DNA of 64,000 bases from Gemella haemolysans. GTDB lineage: Bacteria; Bacillota; Bacilli; Staphylococcales; Gemellaceae. Made by a program: the position numbers and the translations under genes. The notes under the pieces were generated by a model. That model did not search any database, was not told where the DNA came from, and was given only the letters and a program-made list of their open reading frames with translations. Below, piece after piece: positions 38,638 to 47,594 of the stretch; position 1 is the stretch's first letter; every line of letters starts with the position of its first letter. The DNA lies in assembly GCF_012273215.1 (NCBI RefSeq), contig NZ_CP050965.1, positions 1,100,541-1,164,540 of the forward strand. The letters are read 5' to 3'.

Positions 38638-39237
38638 ATGAACATACTACTAATCGGTGGCAATGGCTTTGTTGGAAATGCATTAATTAAAGAATTTAAA
38701 AAATACAATGTAAAAGTTAGCTATTTATCTAGATCTCAAAACTACTCTATCTCTAAAGATGAAGCAACTTGGATACATGGAGATATTTTTGATATCGAAA
38801 ATATAATAACCAACGAAAAATACGATATCGCCATTCATTTAATTGGAACAATTAAAAATAAAAAGCTATATTCAAAACTAAATACAGAGAGTGTAGCACA
38901 GACAATTAAACTATGCCAAAAACAAAATATCAATAAACTTGTATATTTTTCTGCAAATGGTGGCTTTAAACAATATATAGAAAGTAAACGCAACGGAGAA
39001 AAATTAGTAGTAGATTCAAAACTAGATTATCTAATAGTACGCCCAGGTCTTATGTATGGTAAAGAAAGACTTACCTCTTATTTCAATATATTACCTATTA
39101 AATTTTTTTCAAAATTAGGGATACCATTTTTCAAAAATGTTTATCCTCTTCCAGTTGAAAAAATAGCAAGAGAAGTAGTAAAAGGAATTTTCGACAATAC
39201 TGATTCACCTATTATTGAAATAAATGATATGAAATAA
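38638..39237 (+). CDS. NAD(P)-dependent epimerase/dehydratase-like protein
   Basis: A 199-residue short atypical SDR: nucleotide-binding GGNGFVG at the N-terminus, FSANGG (replacing the usual S-x-YxxxK catalytic site), then VRPGLMYG. This pattern is like the NDUFA9/NmrA-type proteins, which often bind NAD(P) without clear catalysis. I set the start at ATG 38638 behind GAGGTACAT; a longer frame begins 30 bases earlier without a site. Its 3' flank is the IS-split repeat element. Confidence 0.75.
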   Translation: MNILLIGGNGFVGNALIKEFKKYNVKVSYLSRSQNYSISKDEATWIHGDIFDIENIITNEKYDIAIHLIGTIKNKKLYSKLNTESVAQTIKLCQKQNINKLVYFSANGGFKQYIESKRNGEKLVVDSKLDYLIVRPGLMYGKERLTSYFNILPIKFFSKLGIPFFKNVYPLPVEKIAREVVKGIFDNTDSPIIEINDMK

Positions 39238-39256
39238 CTATATACGTCGACTTAAA

Positions 39257-39290
39257 GGGAGTGACTCAAAAATCGTGATTTCGAAGAAAT
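39257..39290 (+). repeat. 174-bp repeat element, copy C, left part
   Basis: GGGAGTGACTCAAAAATCG and the first arm of the left hairpin, ending at GAAAT where the IS enters. The rest resumes at 40779. Confidence 0.9.
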
Positions 39291-39323
39291 GATGTGTACC
39301 CAAAATTCTGGACACATATATAT

Positions 39324-40217
39324 TTAGTTTAGACAAGTGGATGTTATCCTGTATTGTACAGGAGGCATCCATTTTGTTTTTGATTGAATTCTCTTGTTGT
39401 TGTAATAATTTATATATTCAGATACAGCTTTACTAAACTCTTCAAATGACATATAAACCTTTTCATAACCATAATATATCTCCGTCTTCATTCTTCCAAA
39501 AAGTGATTCCATGATACTATTATCATAACAATTTCCCTTTCTAGACATCGATTGAATGATTCCATGTTTTTTTAACTCACTTCTATAGTGTGAATGTTGA
39601 TACTGCCACCCTTGATCAGAATGCATAATTAATCCTTCTGTATTTGGAAATTTATTAAATGCTTGTTCTAACATCCTTTTTATCTGATCTAAATTTGGAT
39701 GTAAAGATAAATCATATGATATTATTTCATTTGTATGCATATCTAGAATCGCTGAAAAATAGCACTTTCCCCATAAAAAATTGAATTGTGATACATCTGT
39801 AGTCCATTTCTGTAAAGGAGCAGTCGTACTAAAATCTCGATTTATTATATTATTAGCGACTTTTCCTACTGTTCCCTTATATGAATGGTATCTTTCTTTA
39901 GGAGTTTTCCCTTTCAATCCTTCTTTATGCATAAGACTTTGTACTCATTTATGATTTACTTTAAAACCTCTATTAATTAGTTCATTGTGAACTCTACGGA
40001 CACCATATAGTCCTTTATTTTCGGTAAAAATAATTTTAATTTCTTTTAACACTGGTTCATTACGAATAGCCTCAACACCTACTTCTTCCTTATTTACTAA
40101 ATAATAATACGTTGATTTTGCCATTCCTATTTCTTGTAAAAGGCATTTTAATTGATATCCTTTTTTTCTAAGTTCTTTGATGATTGCTGCTTTTTCGCCT
40201 TGAGTTGCGCAGCCCAT
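39324..40217 (-). pseudogene. IS150-type transposase orfB, interrupted by a nonsense codon
   Basis: The catalytic half of the transposase. The N-terminal 90 residues (HTH_21-type, YGVRRVHNELINRGFKVNHK) end at TGA (39945-39947). The same frame continues with VQSLMHKEG and the DDE core: TTDVSQF, SDQGWQY and NSIMESLFGRMKTE. Related proteins have Arg here, so a single CGA to TGA change explains the stop. It would normally be made by -1 frameshifting from orfA. Confidence 0.85.
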
Positions 40218-40732
40218 TTTTCTCGCCTCAAGGCTATTAATTTTTTTATTATTTCTTTTTCCGCTTTAATATTTTCGATTTCCGTTTTTATAAATTTATT
40301 TTCTGCACGTAATCTAATTAATTCTTCTCTTTCTGATTCTTTTAATGGTTTAGGACTACTGTTTTCTTTCATGATAGGTACCTTTCTTGGTCTTTCTTTC
40401 TTCTCATCTACAAGTCCATTATAACCTTTTTCCTTATATTTTTGAACCCATTTATACAGTGTCCTATAGTTAATTCCATTGTCTAGTGCAACGGAATTAT
40501 ATGAATAACCAGCTAAAATTTTAGAAACTAATACTAGTTTTTCTTCTGAATTCCACTTCTTATTTTTTGTTTTATGTCGCAAGACACCTACTCCTAACGA
40601 ATCAACCATTCTTTTCCATTTTCTAATAGTATCTTTAAATTTTCTAGTAGTTATTCCATTCGGTGTTTCTGGATATTCCCCTCTTTCATACATCTCAACA
40701 CATTTTACTTTAAATTCAAAACTATAACGCAT
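40148..40732 (-). CDS. IS150-type transposase orfA
   Basis: A 195-residue DNA-binding protein with two helix-turn-helix parts and a C-terminal leucine-zipper-like stretch (residues about 140-180). ATG 40732 has AAAGGGG upstream. The frames of orfA and orfB overlap by 70 bases, and the heptamer A AAA AAG sits in the orfA frame just before its end: the classical -1 slip site of this group. Confidence 0.85.
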   Translation of the reverse strand: MRYSFEFKVKCVEMYERGEYPETPNGITTRKFKDTIRKWKRMVDSLGVGVLRHKTKNKKWNSEEKLVLVSKILAGYSYNSVALDNGINYRTLYKWVQKYKEKGYNGLVDEKKERPRKVPIMKENSSPKPLKESEREELIRLRAENKFIKTEIENIKAEKEIIKKLIALRREKWAAQLKAKKQQSSKNLEKKDIN

Positions 40733-40778
40733 AAAAATACCCCTTTCACTGGTTTGTCCAGTAAAAGGGGTACATATC

Positions 40779-40922
40779 AAAATCGATTTTGTCGAGTCAC
40801 CCCCGCACAGTTTATTAGATATCTAAAAAGCTTTTATAAAGCGAATTTAGATATCAATGAACCACTGCGTCTATGAGTTTTCATATACACTTTTTAAAAT
40901 TTAGGGCTTTTAGGTTCGTCCC
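40779..40922 (+). repeat. 174-bp repeat element, copy C, right part
   Basis: Resumes with AAATCGATTTTGTCGAGTCA, then the second hairpin (GATATCTAAA/TTTAGATATC) and a decayed end TTTTAGGTTCGTCCC. Outside both ends is CTTAA/TTAAG. Confidence 0.85.
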
Positions 40923-40934
40923 TTAAGTCTTTTT

Positions 40935-41000
40935 TATGACATTTGTCATATTACTTCATGACATTACCTACTAAAAGGTAACTTCCTACTTTGATATAAT
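40935..41000 (+). promoter_or_regulatory. Promoter with response-regulator-type operator
   Basis: The perfect palindrome TATGACATTTGTCATA (40935-40950) and a third half-site ATGACAT (40958-40964) two helical turns from the first lie upstream of TATAAT (40995-41000), which has no good -35 box. That layout fits activation by the LuxR-type regulator encoded in the same operon. Confidence 0.6.
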
Positions 41001-41027
41001 TTAATTATCAAAAATGAGGTGAACAAA

Positions 41028-41927
41028 ATGTCATTAAATAATATTATAGAAGTAAAAAACATAACAAAAACAATTAAAGGAAAAAATATCTTGGATGATA
41101 TTTCTTTTAATGTAAACTCTGGTGAATGCATTGCTTTAATTGGGCCTAACGGAGCTGGTAAAACTACTCTAATGAATTGTCTATTAGGAAATAAATTTAT
41201 CAATTCAGGCTCAATAAAAATTAATTCTCTAAATCCAGGAAACCAGAAACTAAAAGAATTTCTTAACATACTTCCTCAGGAAAATGTCGTTCCTGAAAAA
41301 CTAAAAGTGAAAGAATTACTTAGTTTTATTCAAAAACTATATAAAAATCCATTAACAAATGAAGAAATCGATGTACTACTAAGATTTGATGATTCTCAAA
41401 AAGAGAACTTTGCTTCTAAATTATCAGGAGGACAAAAAAGATTATTATCTTTTATTATTACATTAATAGGACGACCTAAATTAATTTTCTTAGATGAACC
41501 AACAGCTGGAATGGATACATCAACACGTATTAGATTTTGGGAAATTGTAAATAACTTAAAAAATAAAGGTCTAACTATTATTTATTCTTCTCATTACATC
41601 GAAGAAGTAGAACATACCGCAGATAGAATCTTAGTTCTAAATAAGGGAAAACTTATTCGCGATACTACTCCACATGCTATGCGTGCTGAAGAAATTGAAA
41701 AATACTTCACACTACCTATAAAATATCTAGATTTATTGAAAGATAGTGATATTATAAATAATTTAGAAATTAAAACAGATAATATTAATTTCTTAACAAA
41801 GAAACCAGATGAAATATGGAACATATTACACCAAGCTGGTTGTACATTTAAAGAAATTGAAATTCAAAATAGAACTTTATTAGATAGTATTTTTGTAACA
41901 ACTAAAGACAATGGAGGAGAGAAATAA
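41028..41927 (+). CDS. ABC transporter ATP-binding protein (TCS-linked)
   Basis: A 299-residue ABC ATPase: Walker A GPNGAGKTT (about residue 40), signature LSGGQKR, Walker B FLDEPTAGMD, switch SSHY. A C-terminal extension of about 80 residues follows the core. ATG 41028 has GAGG 8 bases upstream. It overlaps the permease gene by one base. The set ATPase-permease-kinase-regulator matches the Bacillus yvfRSTU-type arrangement, often tied to antimicrobial or lipid stress. Confidence 0.9.
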   Translation: MSLNNIIEVKNITKTIKGKNILDDISFNVNSGECIALIGPNGAGKTTLMNCLLGNKFINSGSIKINSLNPGNQKLKEFLNILPQENVVPEKLKVKELLSFIQKLYKNPLTNEEIDVLLRFDDSQKENFASKLSGGQKRLLSFIITLIGRPKLIFLDEPTAGMDTSTRIRFWEIVNNLKNKGLTIIYSSHYIEEVEHTADRILVLNKGKLIRDTTPHAMRAEEIEKYFTLPIKYLDLLKDSDIINNLEIKTDNINFLTKKPDEIWNILHQAGCTFKEIEIQNRTLLDSIFVTTKDNGGEK

Positions 41928-42667
41928 TGAAAAATCTTGCTAACTTATTAAACATAGAATTTATATTCATAAAAAGAAACTTAACTAATTTTATTATGGG
42001 ATTAGGTTTTCCAGTTATCTTCTTTATACTATTTTCTGGAATGCAGCAATTCGATGATCCTGAAACAAAGATACGCGTTGTAAAAGATATGCTTATTTCA
42101 ATGACCGCATTCAGCAGTATAAGCTTCGCTTTATTTTCTCTCCCTATTTCAATAAAAGAAGACGAGAAAAACAACTATCTACATATATTAAATAATTCTC
42201 CTATAAAAATATCTGAATACTACCTTGCTCGTTTTATTCGTCTAATAATTACGTTTATTATATCAATAGTTGTTGTATTTGCTGTTGGGCATATCTTTAG
42301 AGGCGTTAATATGACAGCTCGTGAATGGTTTATGTCAGCTGTTCTAATGCTTATTGGAAGTATTACATTTTTAGGTATGGGATTACTTCTAAGTCTTATT
42401 AAATCAGAAGAAAAACTTTCGTTACTTGCTAATATATTATACCTAGGACTTGCTATGCTAGGAGGCCTTTGGTGGCCTACTTACCTTTTCCCAGAATGGT
42501 TACAAAATATATCTAAACTGACACCAACCTACTATCTTTTAGATTTCGTTAATAAATATATTAAAGAAGATATTTTCTCTTATAGAGCTCTAGCTATACT
42601 TCTAGCATATTCGGTTGTATGTATAATTGCTACATTGGTAATAAAAAACAGAAGAGAATCAAAATAA
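41927..42667 (+). CDS. ABC-2 type permease (TCS-linked)
   Basis: A 246-residue permease with six membrane segments (first about 20-38, last about 220-240) and the ABC-2 landmark GGLWWPTYLFPEWLQNISKLTPTYY near residues 181-205. Partner of the preceding ATPase. The substrate is unknown. Confidence 0.88.
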   Translation: MKNLANLLNIEFIFIKRNLTNFIMGLGFPVIFFILFSGMQQFDDPETKIRVVKDMLISMTAFSSISFALFSLPISIKEDEKNNYLHILNNSPIKISEYYLARFIRLIITFIISIVVVFAVGHIFRGVNMTAREWFMSAVLMLIGSITFLGMGLLLSLIKSEEKLSLLANILYLGLAMLGGLWWPTYLFPEWLQNISKLTPTYYLLDFVNKYIKEDIFSYRALAILLAYSVVCIIATLVIKNRRESK

Positions 42668-42668
42668 T

Positions 42669-42713
42669 AATAATATAAGAGTGCGGATAAATTATTCACA
42701 CTCTTATATTATT
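42669..42713 (+). other. 15-bp perfect hairpin between permease and kinase genes
   Basis: AATAATATAAGAGTG pairs perfectly with CACTCTTATATTATT. No T run follows on the plus strand, so it is likely a stability or partial-termination element that lowers kinase/regulator levels relative to the transporter. Confidence 0.6.
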
Positions 42714-42743
42714 GTGGTATTATTAAAGAATAAGGAGATTGAA

Positions 42744-43832
42744 ATGTATAAAAAATTACTAAATTTATTAAAGGGGAATTATGGTTTTTATTTATCATTG
42801 GTATTTTTCATATTCCCACTTGCATATGTTATCGATGGAACTTATCCTAAATATATATTGCTTTTAACTTTTCTCGCACTTTCTTCATATATAGGAATAC
42901 TATATACAAAAAATAAAATTCTTATTTTTACAGAATGGTTTTATTTAATTGCTTATATCAGTTACATGACCATTATTTTATATCCGATGAATATTCTATT
43001 TAGTTTTTATCTAAGTAATCTACTCGTTTGGCATTTTCATGATAAGTATTTTACATACAGAACGATTAGCTTTTTTATAACTATAAATTGTCTAACACTA
43101 TATATAATCTCTAATCCCAAAATGAATATTGGAGATAGAATTATCCTATTTATTTTTTCTTCTATGTGTATAATAACTTATTTTTTCCAAAAATATGGTT
43201 ATGAAAGAAATAAATTAAAAAATGAACGTATAAAACACAATGAACATATTAATCTACTTCTTGCTGAAAATGAGCGTAATAGAATTGGTCAAGATCTTCA
43301 TGATAGTATCGGACATACTTTTGTAATGTTAAAGTTAAAAGCAGAGCTGGCTGAAAAATATTTAGATAAAAATAATATTGAAGCTGCAAAAAAAGAACTT
43401 CAAGAAATTAGTGAAATCAGCAGTACTTCAATGACAGAAACACGTTCTATTATTAATAAATTAAAGCATAGAAGTATTACTGAAGAATTAAAAGTTATTA
43501 CAGATATTATGACCATGGCTGATATTTCATTAGATATTAAGAATAATATGACTACACTTCCATCTGAATTAGTTGAATGGACTATTACAATGGTACTAAA
43601 AGAATTAACGAATAATGTTATTAAACATAGTAAGGCTAATAAATGTAATATTAATATCAATGAATCTAGTAATAACTATACTATTATTGTCTCTGATAAT
43701 GGTCGTGGTTTTGAAAATATTGACGGAAAGGAACTATCTTCTATAAGAGATAGAATTAAACTAGTTAATGGAGTAATAGATATAACATCAAAAAAATTCC
43801 CTACAACTATCAAAGTAACAATCAATAAATAA
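42744..43832 (+). CDS. Sensor histidine kinase (HisKA_3/DesK type)
   Basis: A 362-residue kinase: about five membrane segments in residues 10-150, then the HisKA_3 dimerisation domain with the phospho-accepting histidine in IGQDLHDSIGH (about residue 186), and an ATPase domain with the N-box ELTNNVIKHSKA and G-box DNGRGF. ATG 42744 sits behind AAGGAGATTGAA; a longer frame begins within the hairpin. There is no large extracellular sensor, so it probably senses a membrane signal or its transporter. Confidence 0.92.
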   Translation: MYKKLLNLLKGNYGFYLSLVFFIFPLAYVIDGTYPKYILLLTFLALSSYIGILYTKNKILIFTEWFYLIAYISYMTIILYPMNILFSFYLSNLLVWHFHDKYFTYRTISFFITINCLTLYIISNPKMNIGDRIILFIFSSMCIITYFFQKYGYERNKLKNERIKHNEHINLLLAENERNRIGQDLHDSIGHTFVMLKLKAELAEKYLDKNNIEAAKKELQEISEISSTSMTETRSIINKLKHRSITEELKVITDIMTMADISLDIKNNMTTLPSELVEWTITMVLKELTNNVIKHSKANKCNININESSNNYTIIVSDNGRGFENIDGKELSSIRDRIKLVNGVIDITSKKFPTTIKVTINK

Positions 43833-43847
43833 AAACAGGAGGACAAT

Positions 43848-44447
43848 ATGAAATTACTTATTGCTGAAGATCAAAGTATGTTACGAGATGCAATGGCAAC
43901 ATTATTATCAATGGAAGATAGTGTTGAAAGTGTACTTCAAGCTAAAGATGGAAAAGAAGCTATAAATTTAATTTCTACTAATGATATAGATGTAGCTATA
44001 CTTGATGTAGAAATGCCTGAAGCAACAGGACTAGACGTACTAGAGTACATTCGTAGTAATAATATACATTGTAAAGTTGTTATTGTGACAACTTTTAAAC
44101 GTATGGGATATTTTGAACGCGCCATAAAAAATAACGTAGATGCCTATGTACTAAAAGATCGCTCAATAGATGAACTTATGAAAACAATTAACAACGTCTT
44201 AGGAGGTAACAAAGAATATTCACCAGAACTTATGGAAAACATTTTTACTAATCATAATCCCCTATCAAATCAAGAAAAAATTATTCTTTTAAAAATTAAA
44301 GAAGGATTATCGAACAAAGAAATTGCTAATGAACTGTTTTTATCCGAAGGAACTATTAGAAACTATATCTCTAACATCCTAACAAAATTAAACTGCAAAA
44401 ACAGAACAGAAGCTGTAAAAAAATCTACTGAGGAAGGATGGCTTTAG
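43848..44447 (+). CDS. LuxR/NarL-family response regulator
   Basis: A 199-residue regulator. The receiver has Asp53 ([14 protein letters not shown]) with acidic residues near the start (AEDQ) and Lys in VLKDRS. The output is a LuxR helix-turn-helix ([27 protein letters not shown]). It probably binds the TATGACA palindrome at 40935, upstream of its own operon. Confidence 0.93.
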   Translation: MKLLIAEDQSMLRDAMATLLSMEDSVESVLQAKDGKEAINLISTNDIDVAILDVEMPEATGLDVLEYIRSNNIHCKVVIVTTFKRMGYFERAIKNNVDAYVLKDRSIDELMKTINNVLGGNKEYSPELMENIFTNHNPLSNQEKIILLKIKEGLSNKEIANELFLSEGTIRNYISNILTKLNCKNRTEAVKKSTEEGWL

Positions 44448-44801
44448 ATGACAAGAAAACTCGCTATAAGATTATCATTACTTTCGTCAATTATATACAT
44501 AGCACTAACAATACTATACTTTACAAGTGTAATATCAAAATTTAATCATTCTGATAGCCCTAGCGCAGGCGCTGGTTTAGGAATGCTACTTGCGTTCCTA
44601 ATACCACACTACTTTATGCTTTTAATAGCTGTTATTTTTAATATTGTTATTTCATTAATAAAATTCACAAAAAATTATTTAATAATTATAAATATTATAT
44701 TGTATATCATCGCTGGCGCATTAGGGTTTATTTTAGGATTTATTTTAATTATTTCTATCATTTTCCAAATAATATTCTTGATAATTGCATATAATAAATA
44801 A
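44448..44801 (+). CDS. Small membrane protein at end of TCS operon (117 aa)
   Basis: Three or four hydrophobic segments (about 8-28, 47-68, 72-92, 93-115). The ATG directly follows the stop of the response regulator gene, so it is translationally coupled. It may be an accessory of the transporter or kinase; no family is recognised with confidence. Confidence 0.7.
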   Translation: MTRKLAIRLSLLSSIIYIALTILYFTSVISKFNHSDSPSAGAGLGMLLAFLIPHYFMLLIAVIFNIVISLIKFTKNYLIIINIILYIIAGALGFILGFILIISIIFQIIFLIIAYNK

Positions 44802-44802
44802 A

Positions 44803-44852
44803 ACAGGAACAACTTTAAATCAAAATTTTTACAAAGTGATTTTTAGTTGTTC
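44803..44852. terminator. Terminator of TCS operon
   Basis: AGGAACAACT pairs with AGTTGTTCCT, then TTTTATTTTATTTT. It also suits the convergent YjbR-like gene. Confidence 0.8.
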
Positions 44853-44860
44853 CTTTTATT

Positions 44861-45508
44861 TTATTTTACTAAAGAATAGCTTATGTCTATTAATTCTTTT
44901 ATTGTTTCTAATTTGATATTTTTATCTAAAACTATGCTAATCCAATGCTTCTTATTCATATGATATGCTGGAAAAATATTTTTATTGTCTATAATATCTA
45001 AGATCTTATCCGTAGAATATTTTAGATTTAAAACTTTCACCTTAGTTGTAATATCAGTATTTTTATTTAATTTATTATATTTAACCTCTAGAATCAAGGC
45101 ATACCATTTATTTTTTTCATTTACAAATGCCAATATGTCTGGATGTTTTTTAAAAGGATTAACATGATTTCCACCATATTTATAACAATAATCGATAACT
45201 TCTGAACCTATTTTCCCAGATTCATCAGCTAACCCTAATATAAACCTTAGTAGATTCTCTACATGTTCTCTAATATTTTGAACAGTTTCTCCTACAGCAC
45301 TATCTACGCTATACAATGAGTAAACCTCATCGAATTCTAAATCATAAACTCCTACTAAAAGTTGACTGTCAACAAATACTATTTCTATTAAAAAGCTCAT
45401 ATCTAAAATTTCTTGTCGATATATTAGTTTTTCCGCTTCTTCCTTAAATCCAAAACCTTTTAGCTGTTCCTTAGAAAAGTTATATTTTTCTACATCTATA
45501 ATCTTCAT
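44861..45508 (-). CDS. MmcQ/YjbR-like protein
   Basis: 215 residues. The C-terminal half has the YjbR/MmcQ (CyaY-like fold) pattern ending in MNKKHWISIVLD; the N-terminal half, about 100 residues, is an extra region also seen in longer relatives (FLIEIVFVDSQLLVGVYD). YjbR proteins are called DNA-binding, but no biochemical role is secure. It is 5 bases after the GST-like gene, in the same direction. Confidence 0.75.
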   Translation of the reverse strand: MKIIDVEKYNFSKEQLKGFGFKEEAEKLIYRQEILDMSFLIEIVFVDSQLLVGVYDLEFDEVYSLYSVDSAVGETVQNIREHVENLLRFILGLADESGKIGSEVIDYCYKYGGNHVNPFKKHPDILAFVNEKNKWYALILEVKYNKLNKNTDITTKVKVLNLKYSTDKILDIIDNKNIFPAYHMNKKHWISIVLDKNIKLETIKELIDISYSLVK

Positions 45509-45513
45509 ATTTA

Positions 45514-46383
45514 TTATTCGAATCTAGCTCTATCGTGACTTTGATTCCACTTATCTACCTCTGGTCCTTTTGGCACAATAGTTTCCCCTGCTGATAAATA
45601 ATATCCGATCTTTATTGCTTCAAAATCTGTTGTAGATCCGAATCCTGGTGTTTGATATAAATCTTTTAAGTAGTTGAATATGTTAGAATATTCCTCAATT
45701 CTCTTTTTATTCGCAGAATATAATCCATAATAAACAACATCAAAACGAATCATAGTAGTATAGAAACGAATATCTGTTTCTGTTATTGTATTTCCATTGA
45801 AGTATCTTTGTTTAGATAGATGCTCCTCTACTACATCCATCATATCGAAGAATCTATCGAATGCCTCATCATATTTTTCTTGGTTTTCAGCAAATCCCAT
45901 TCCATATACACCATCATTAATAGCTACGGCTAATTTTTCATTCCACTCATCGATTTGACCTGCAAGATGTTCAGGATATAAATCTATTCCATCTTTTTTA
46001 TGTAGTTTTCTAAATACTGTTGCAAATTCGTGAAGTAACTCGGCCGATTCTTTTCTAACTACTTTTCCTGTAGTAACATCAACAAGCACCGGTACTGAGT
46101 ATGGTCCTTCATAATCTGAATCACTATTTAAGTACACATCTTTAATTTTATATTGTTTTAAAACTGGATCTAGCCCATCTTTATCTAAGCTAAATTGCCA
46201 TCCTTCTTCTCCACGGCGATAATCCAATGTTCCTAAACTAATAGCATCATCTAAACCTAGTATCTCTCTTGTTATAACCGCTCTATGTGCATACGGGCAT
46301 AAAGGAGACCAGAATAATCTGTATCTTCCTTCCTCTATAGGTTGTTCCTCTGTTCCAAATGGTTTACTAAAAAATTTTTTCAT
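45514..46383 (-). CDS. Glutathione S-transferase-like protein (glutathionyl-hydroquinone reductase type)
   Basis: A 289-residue Xi-class-like GST. The thioredoxin-type active site is CPYAHR (residue about 33), followed by VPVLVD and the all-helical C-terminal domain with DIRFYTTMIRFD. In characterised members the cysteine reduces glutathionyl-hydroquinones. No glutathione synthesis gene is in the window, so the thiol used is unclear. Confidence 0.85.
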   Translation of the reverse strand: MKKFFSKPFGTEEQPIEEGRYRLFWSPLCPYAHRAVITREILGLDDAISLGTLDYRRGEEGWQFSLDKDGLDPVLKQYKIKDVYLNSDSDYEGPYSVPVLVDVTTGKVVRKESAELLHEFATVFRKLHKKDGIDLYPEHLAGQIDEWNEKLAVAINDGVYGMGFAENQEKYDEAFDRFFDMMDVVEEHLSKQRYFNGNTITETDIRFYTTMIRFDVVYYGLYSANKKRIEEYSNIFNYLKDLYQTPGFGSTTDFEAIKIGYYLSAGETIVPKGPEVDKWNQSHDRARFE

Positions 46384-46398
46384 GTGATTTTCTCCTTT

Positions 46399-47358
46399 TT
46401 AATTTTCTATAAATTTTTTTGCTTCTTCATAAATATACATAACATTCAAAGTATGTTCTTTTTGATCATTCATGAAATTAAAATCTTTATTATTAATGAC
46501 TTCAACGAATTTTTTAAATTCAGCAAACATTCTGTGTGAATGAATATTTTTATTTTCATTTATGAAGTTATCTTTTGTCTGAATACTATAATTAGGAACT
46601 TCATTTGTAGGTCCAATAACTTTAATTATACCTTGATCACCTTGAATATTTACATAACTATTATTAAAAGTATCTTTCGCTGCTATGCATACTACTTTAA
46701 AGTTAGCATATTCTAATAGAAGAATACCCGAAGTATCAACATCATTAACAATATTTGGTGAATAATGTATTTTATTAGGTTTACCAAATAATCCAACTAC
46801 AAAATGAATGTTATAAATATTTAAATCACCGAGTACTCCCCCACCTTTACTTTTATCAAACACTGGTGCTATAACTCCATTTTTAAATGCTTCATATCTT
46901 GAAGAAAGTTGAGAAAAATTACATTCAACAAGTCTTATTTCTCCAATATTATCAATATTTTCTTTTATATCAAGATAATTTTTCTGGTATTGATTTGTTA
47001 TTGCTTCTATTAAAATCAATCCTCTAGCTTCAGCAATTTCAAACAATTCTACAGCTTCATCATACTTTAACGTAAAAGGTTTTTCACAAATAACATTTTT
47101 ACCAGCTTCTAGAGCCTTCTTAGCAACTGTATAATGTAAATTATTTGGAACTGCAACATAAATCGTATCAATCGCTTTATTTTCCAGACAAAAATCAATA
47201 TCAGTATATATTTCTTTAATATTATATTTGTTTTGTAATTCTTTTAAATTTTCAATATTTCTAGCTGCTATAGCTTCTAATTTAATTTCTGGAATTTCAT
47301 GAGCAAAAGATAAGAAATCTTTCACTATCATTCCAGAACCAATAATTCCTAATTTCAT
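46399..47358 (-). CDS. Gfo/Idh/MocA family oxidoreductase
   Basis: A 319-residue NAD(P)-dependent oxidoreductase. Rossmann motif GIIGSGMIVKD at the N-terminus, then VAVPNNLHY and the signature EKPFTL (about residue 94). The substrate is probably a sugar or polyol. ATG 47358 follows TTGGAGGAAAAC; the frame extends 4 codons further without a site. It lies upstream of the GST-like and YjbR-like genes in one direction. Confidence 0.9.
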   Translation of the reverse strand: MKLGIIGSGMIVKDFLSFAHEIPEIKLEAIAARNIENLKELQNKYNIKEIYTDIDFCLENKAIDTIYVAVPNNLHYTVAKKALEAGKNVICEKPFTLKYDEAVELFEIAEARGLILIEAITNQYQKNYLDIKENIDNIGEIRLVECNFSQLSSRYEAFKNGVIAPVFDKSKGGGVLGDLNIYNIHFVVGLFGKPNKIHYSPNIVNDVDTSGILLLEYANFKVVCIAAKDTFNNSYVNIQGDQGIIKVIGPTNEVPNYSIQTKDNFINENKNIHSHRMFAEFKKFVEVINNKDFNFMNDQKEHTLNVMYIYEEAKKFIEN

Positions 47359-47426
47359 GTTTTCCTCCAAATTACTGTGTATCCTTTAATTATATCTTTA
47401 TAAACTTACACTAGCAACTTTTCTGC

Positions 47427-47460
47427 ATAAAAAAAGGAATCATGAGCTTTAAGCTCATGA
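47427..47460 (-). terminator. Second terminator after bacteriocin/immunity unit
   Basis: TCATGAGC pairs perfectly with GCTCATGA; the minus strand continues TTCCTTTTTTT. Confidence 0.8.
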
Positions 47461-47493
47461 CCCTTCTCATCAGTCCTAAATTTTGGAGACACT

Positions 47494-47521
47494 AAAAAAC
47501 CTAAGGAATGGAGTCCTTAGG
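47494..47521 (-). terminator. First terminator after bacteriocin/immunity unit
   Basis: CCTAAGGA pairs perfectly with TCCTTAGG, then TTTTTT on the minus strand. It lies 74 bases after the immunity gene and only 33 bases before another full terminator. Confidence 0.85.
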
Positions 47522-47594
47522 TCTTTACTCTATGCAACATACTAACTAATTGCTTTATATACATATATTACACTGTTTTCTTTGATTTTACAAA

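Larger units (their letters stand above)
39291..40778 (-). mobile_element. IS3-family (IS150 group) insertion sequence
   Basis: About 1.49 kb with imperfect terminal inverted repeats: GATGTGTACCC..CTGGACA on the left and its inverse (GATATGTACCC..CTGGACA) on the right. It carries orfA and orfB in overlapping frames and interrupts the left hairpin of repeat copy C. AAAT is present on both sides (39287-39290 and 40780-40783), an apparent 4-bp target duplication. Transposase orfB is broken by a stop, so this copy should not move by itself. Confidence 0.9.

Noticed and set aside
42681-42743. Extended N-terminus of the histidine kinase
   Set aside because: The extension begins inside the 15-bp hairpin and has no ribosome binding site; ATG 42744 follows AAGGAGATTGAA.
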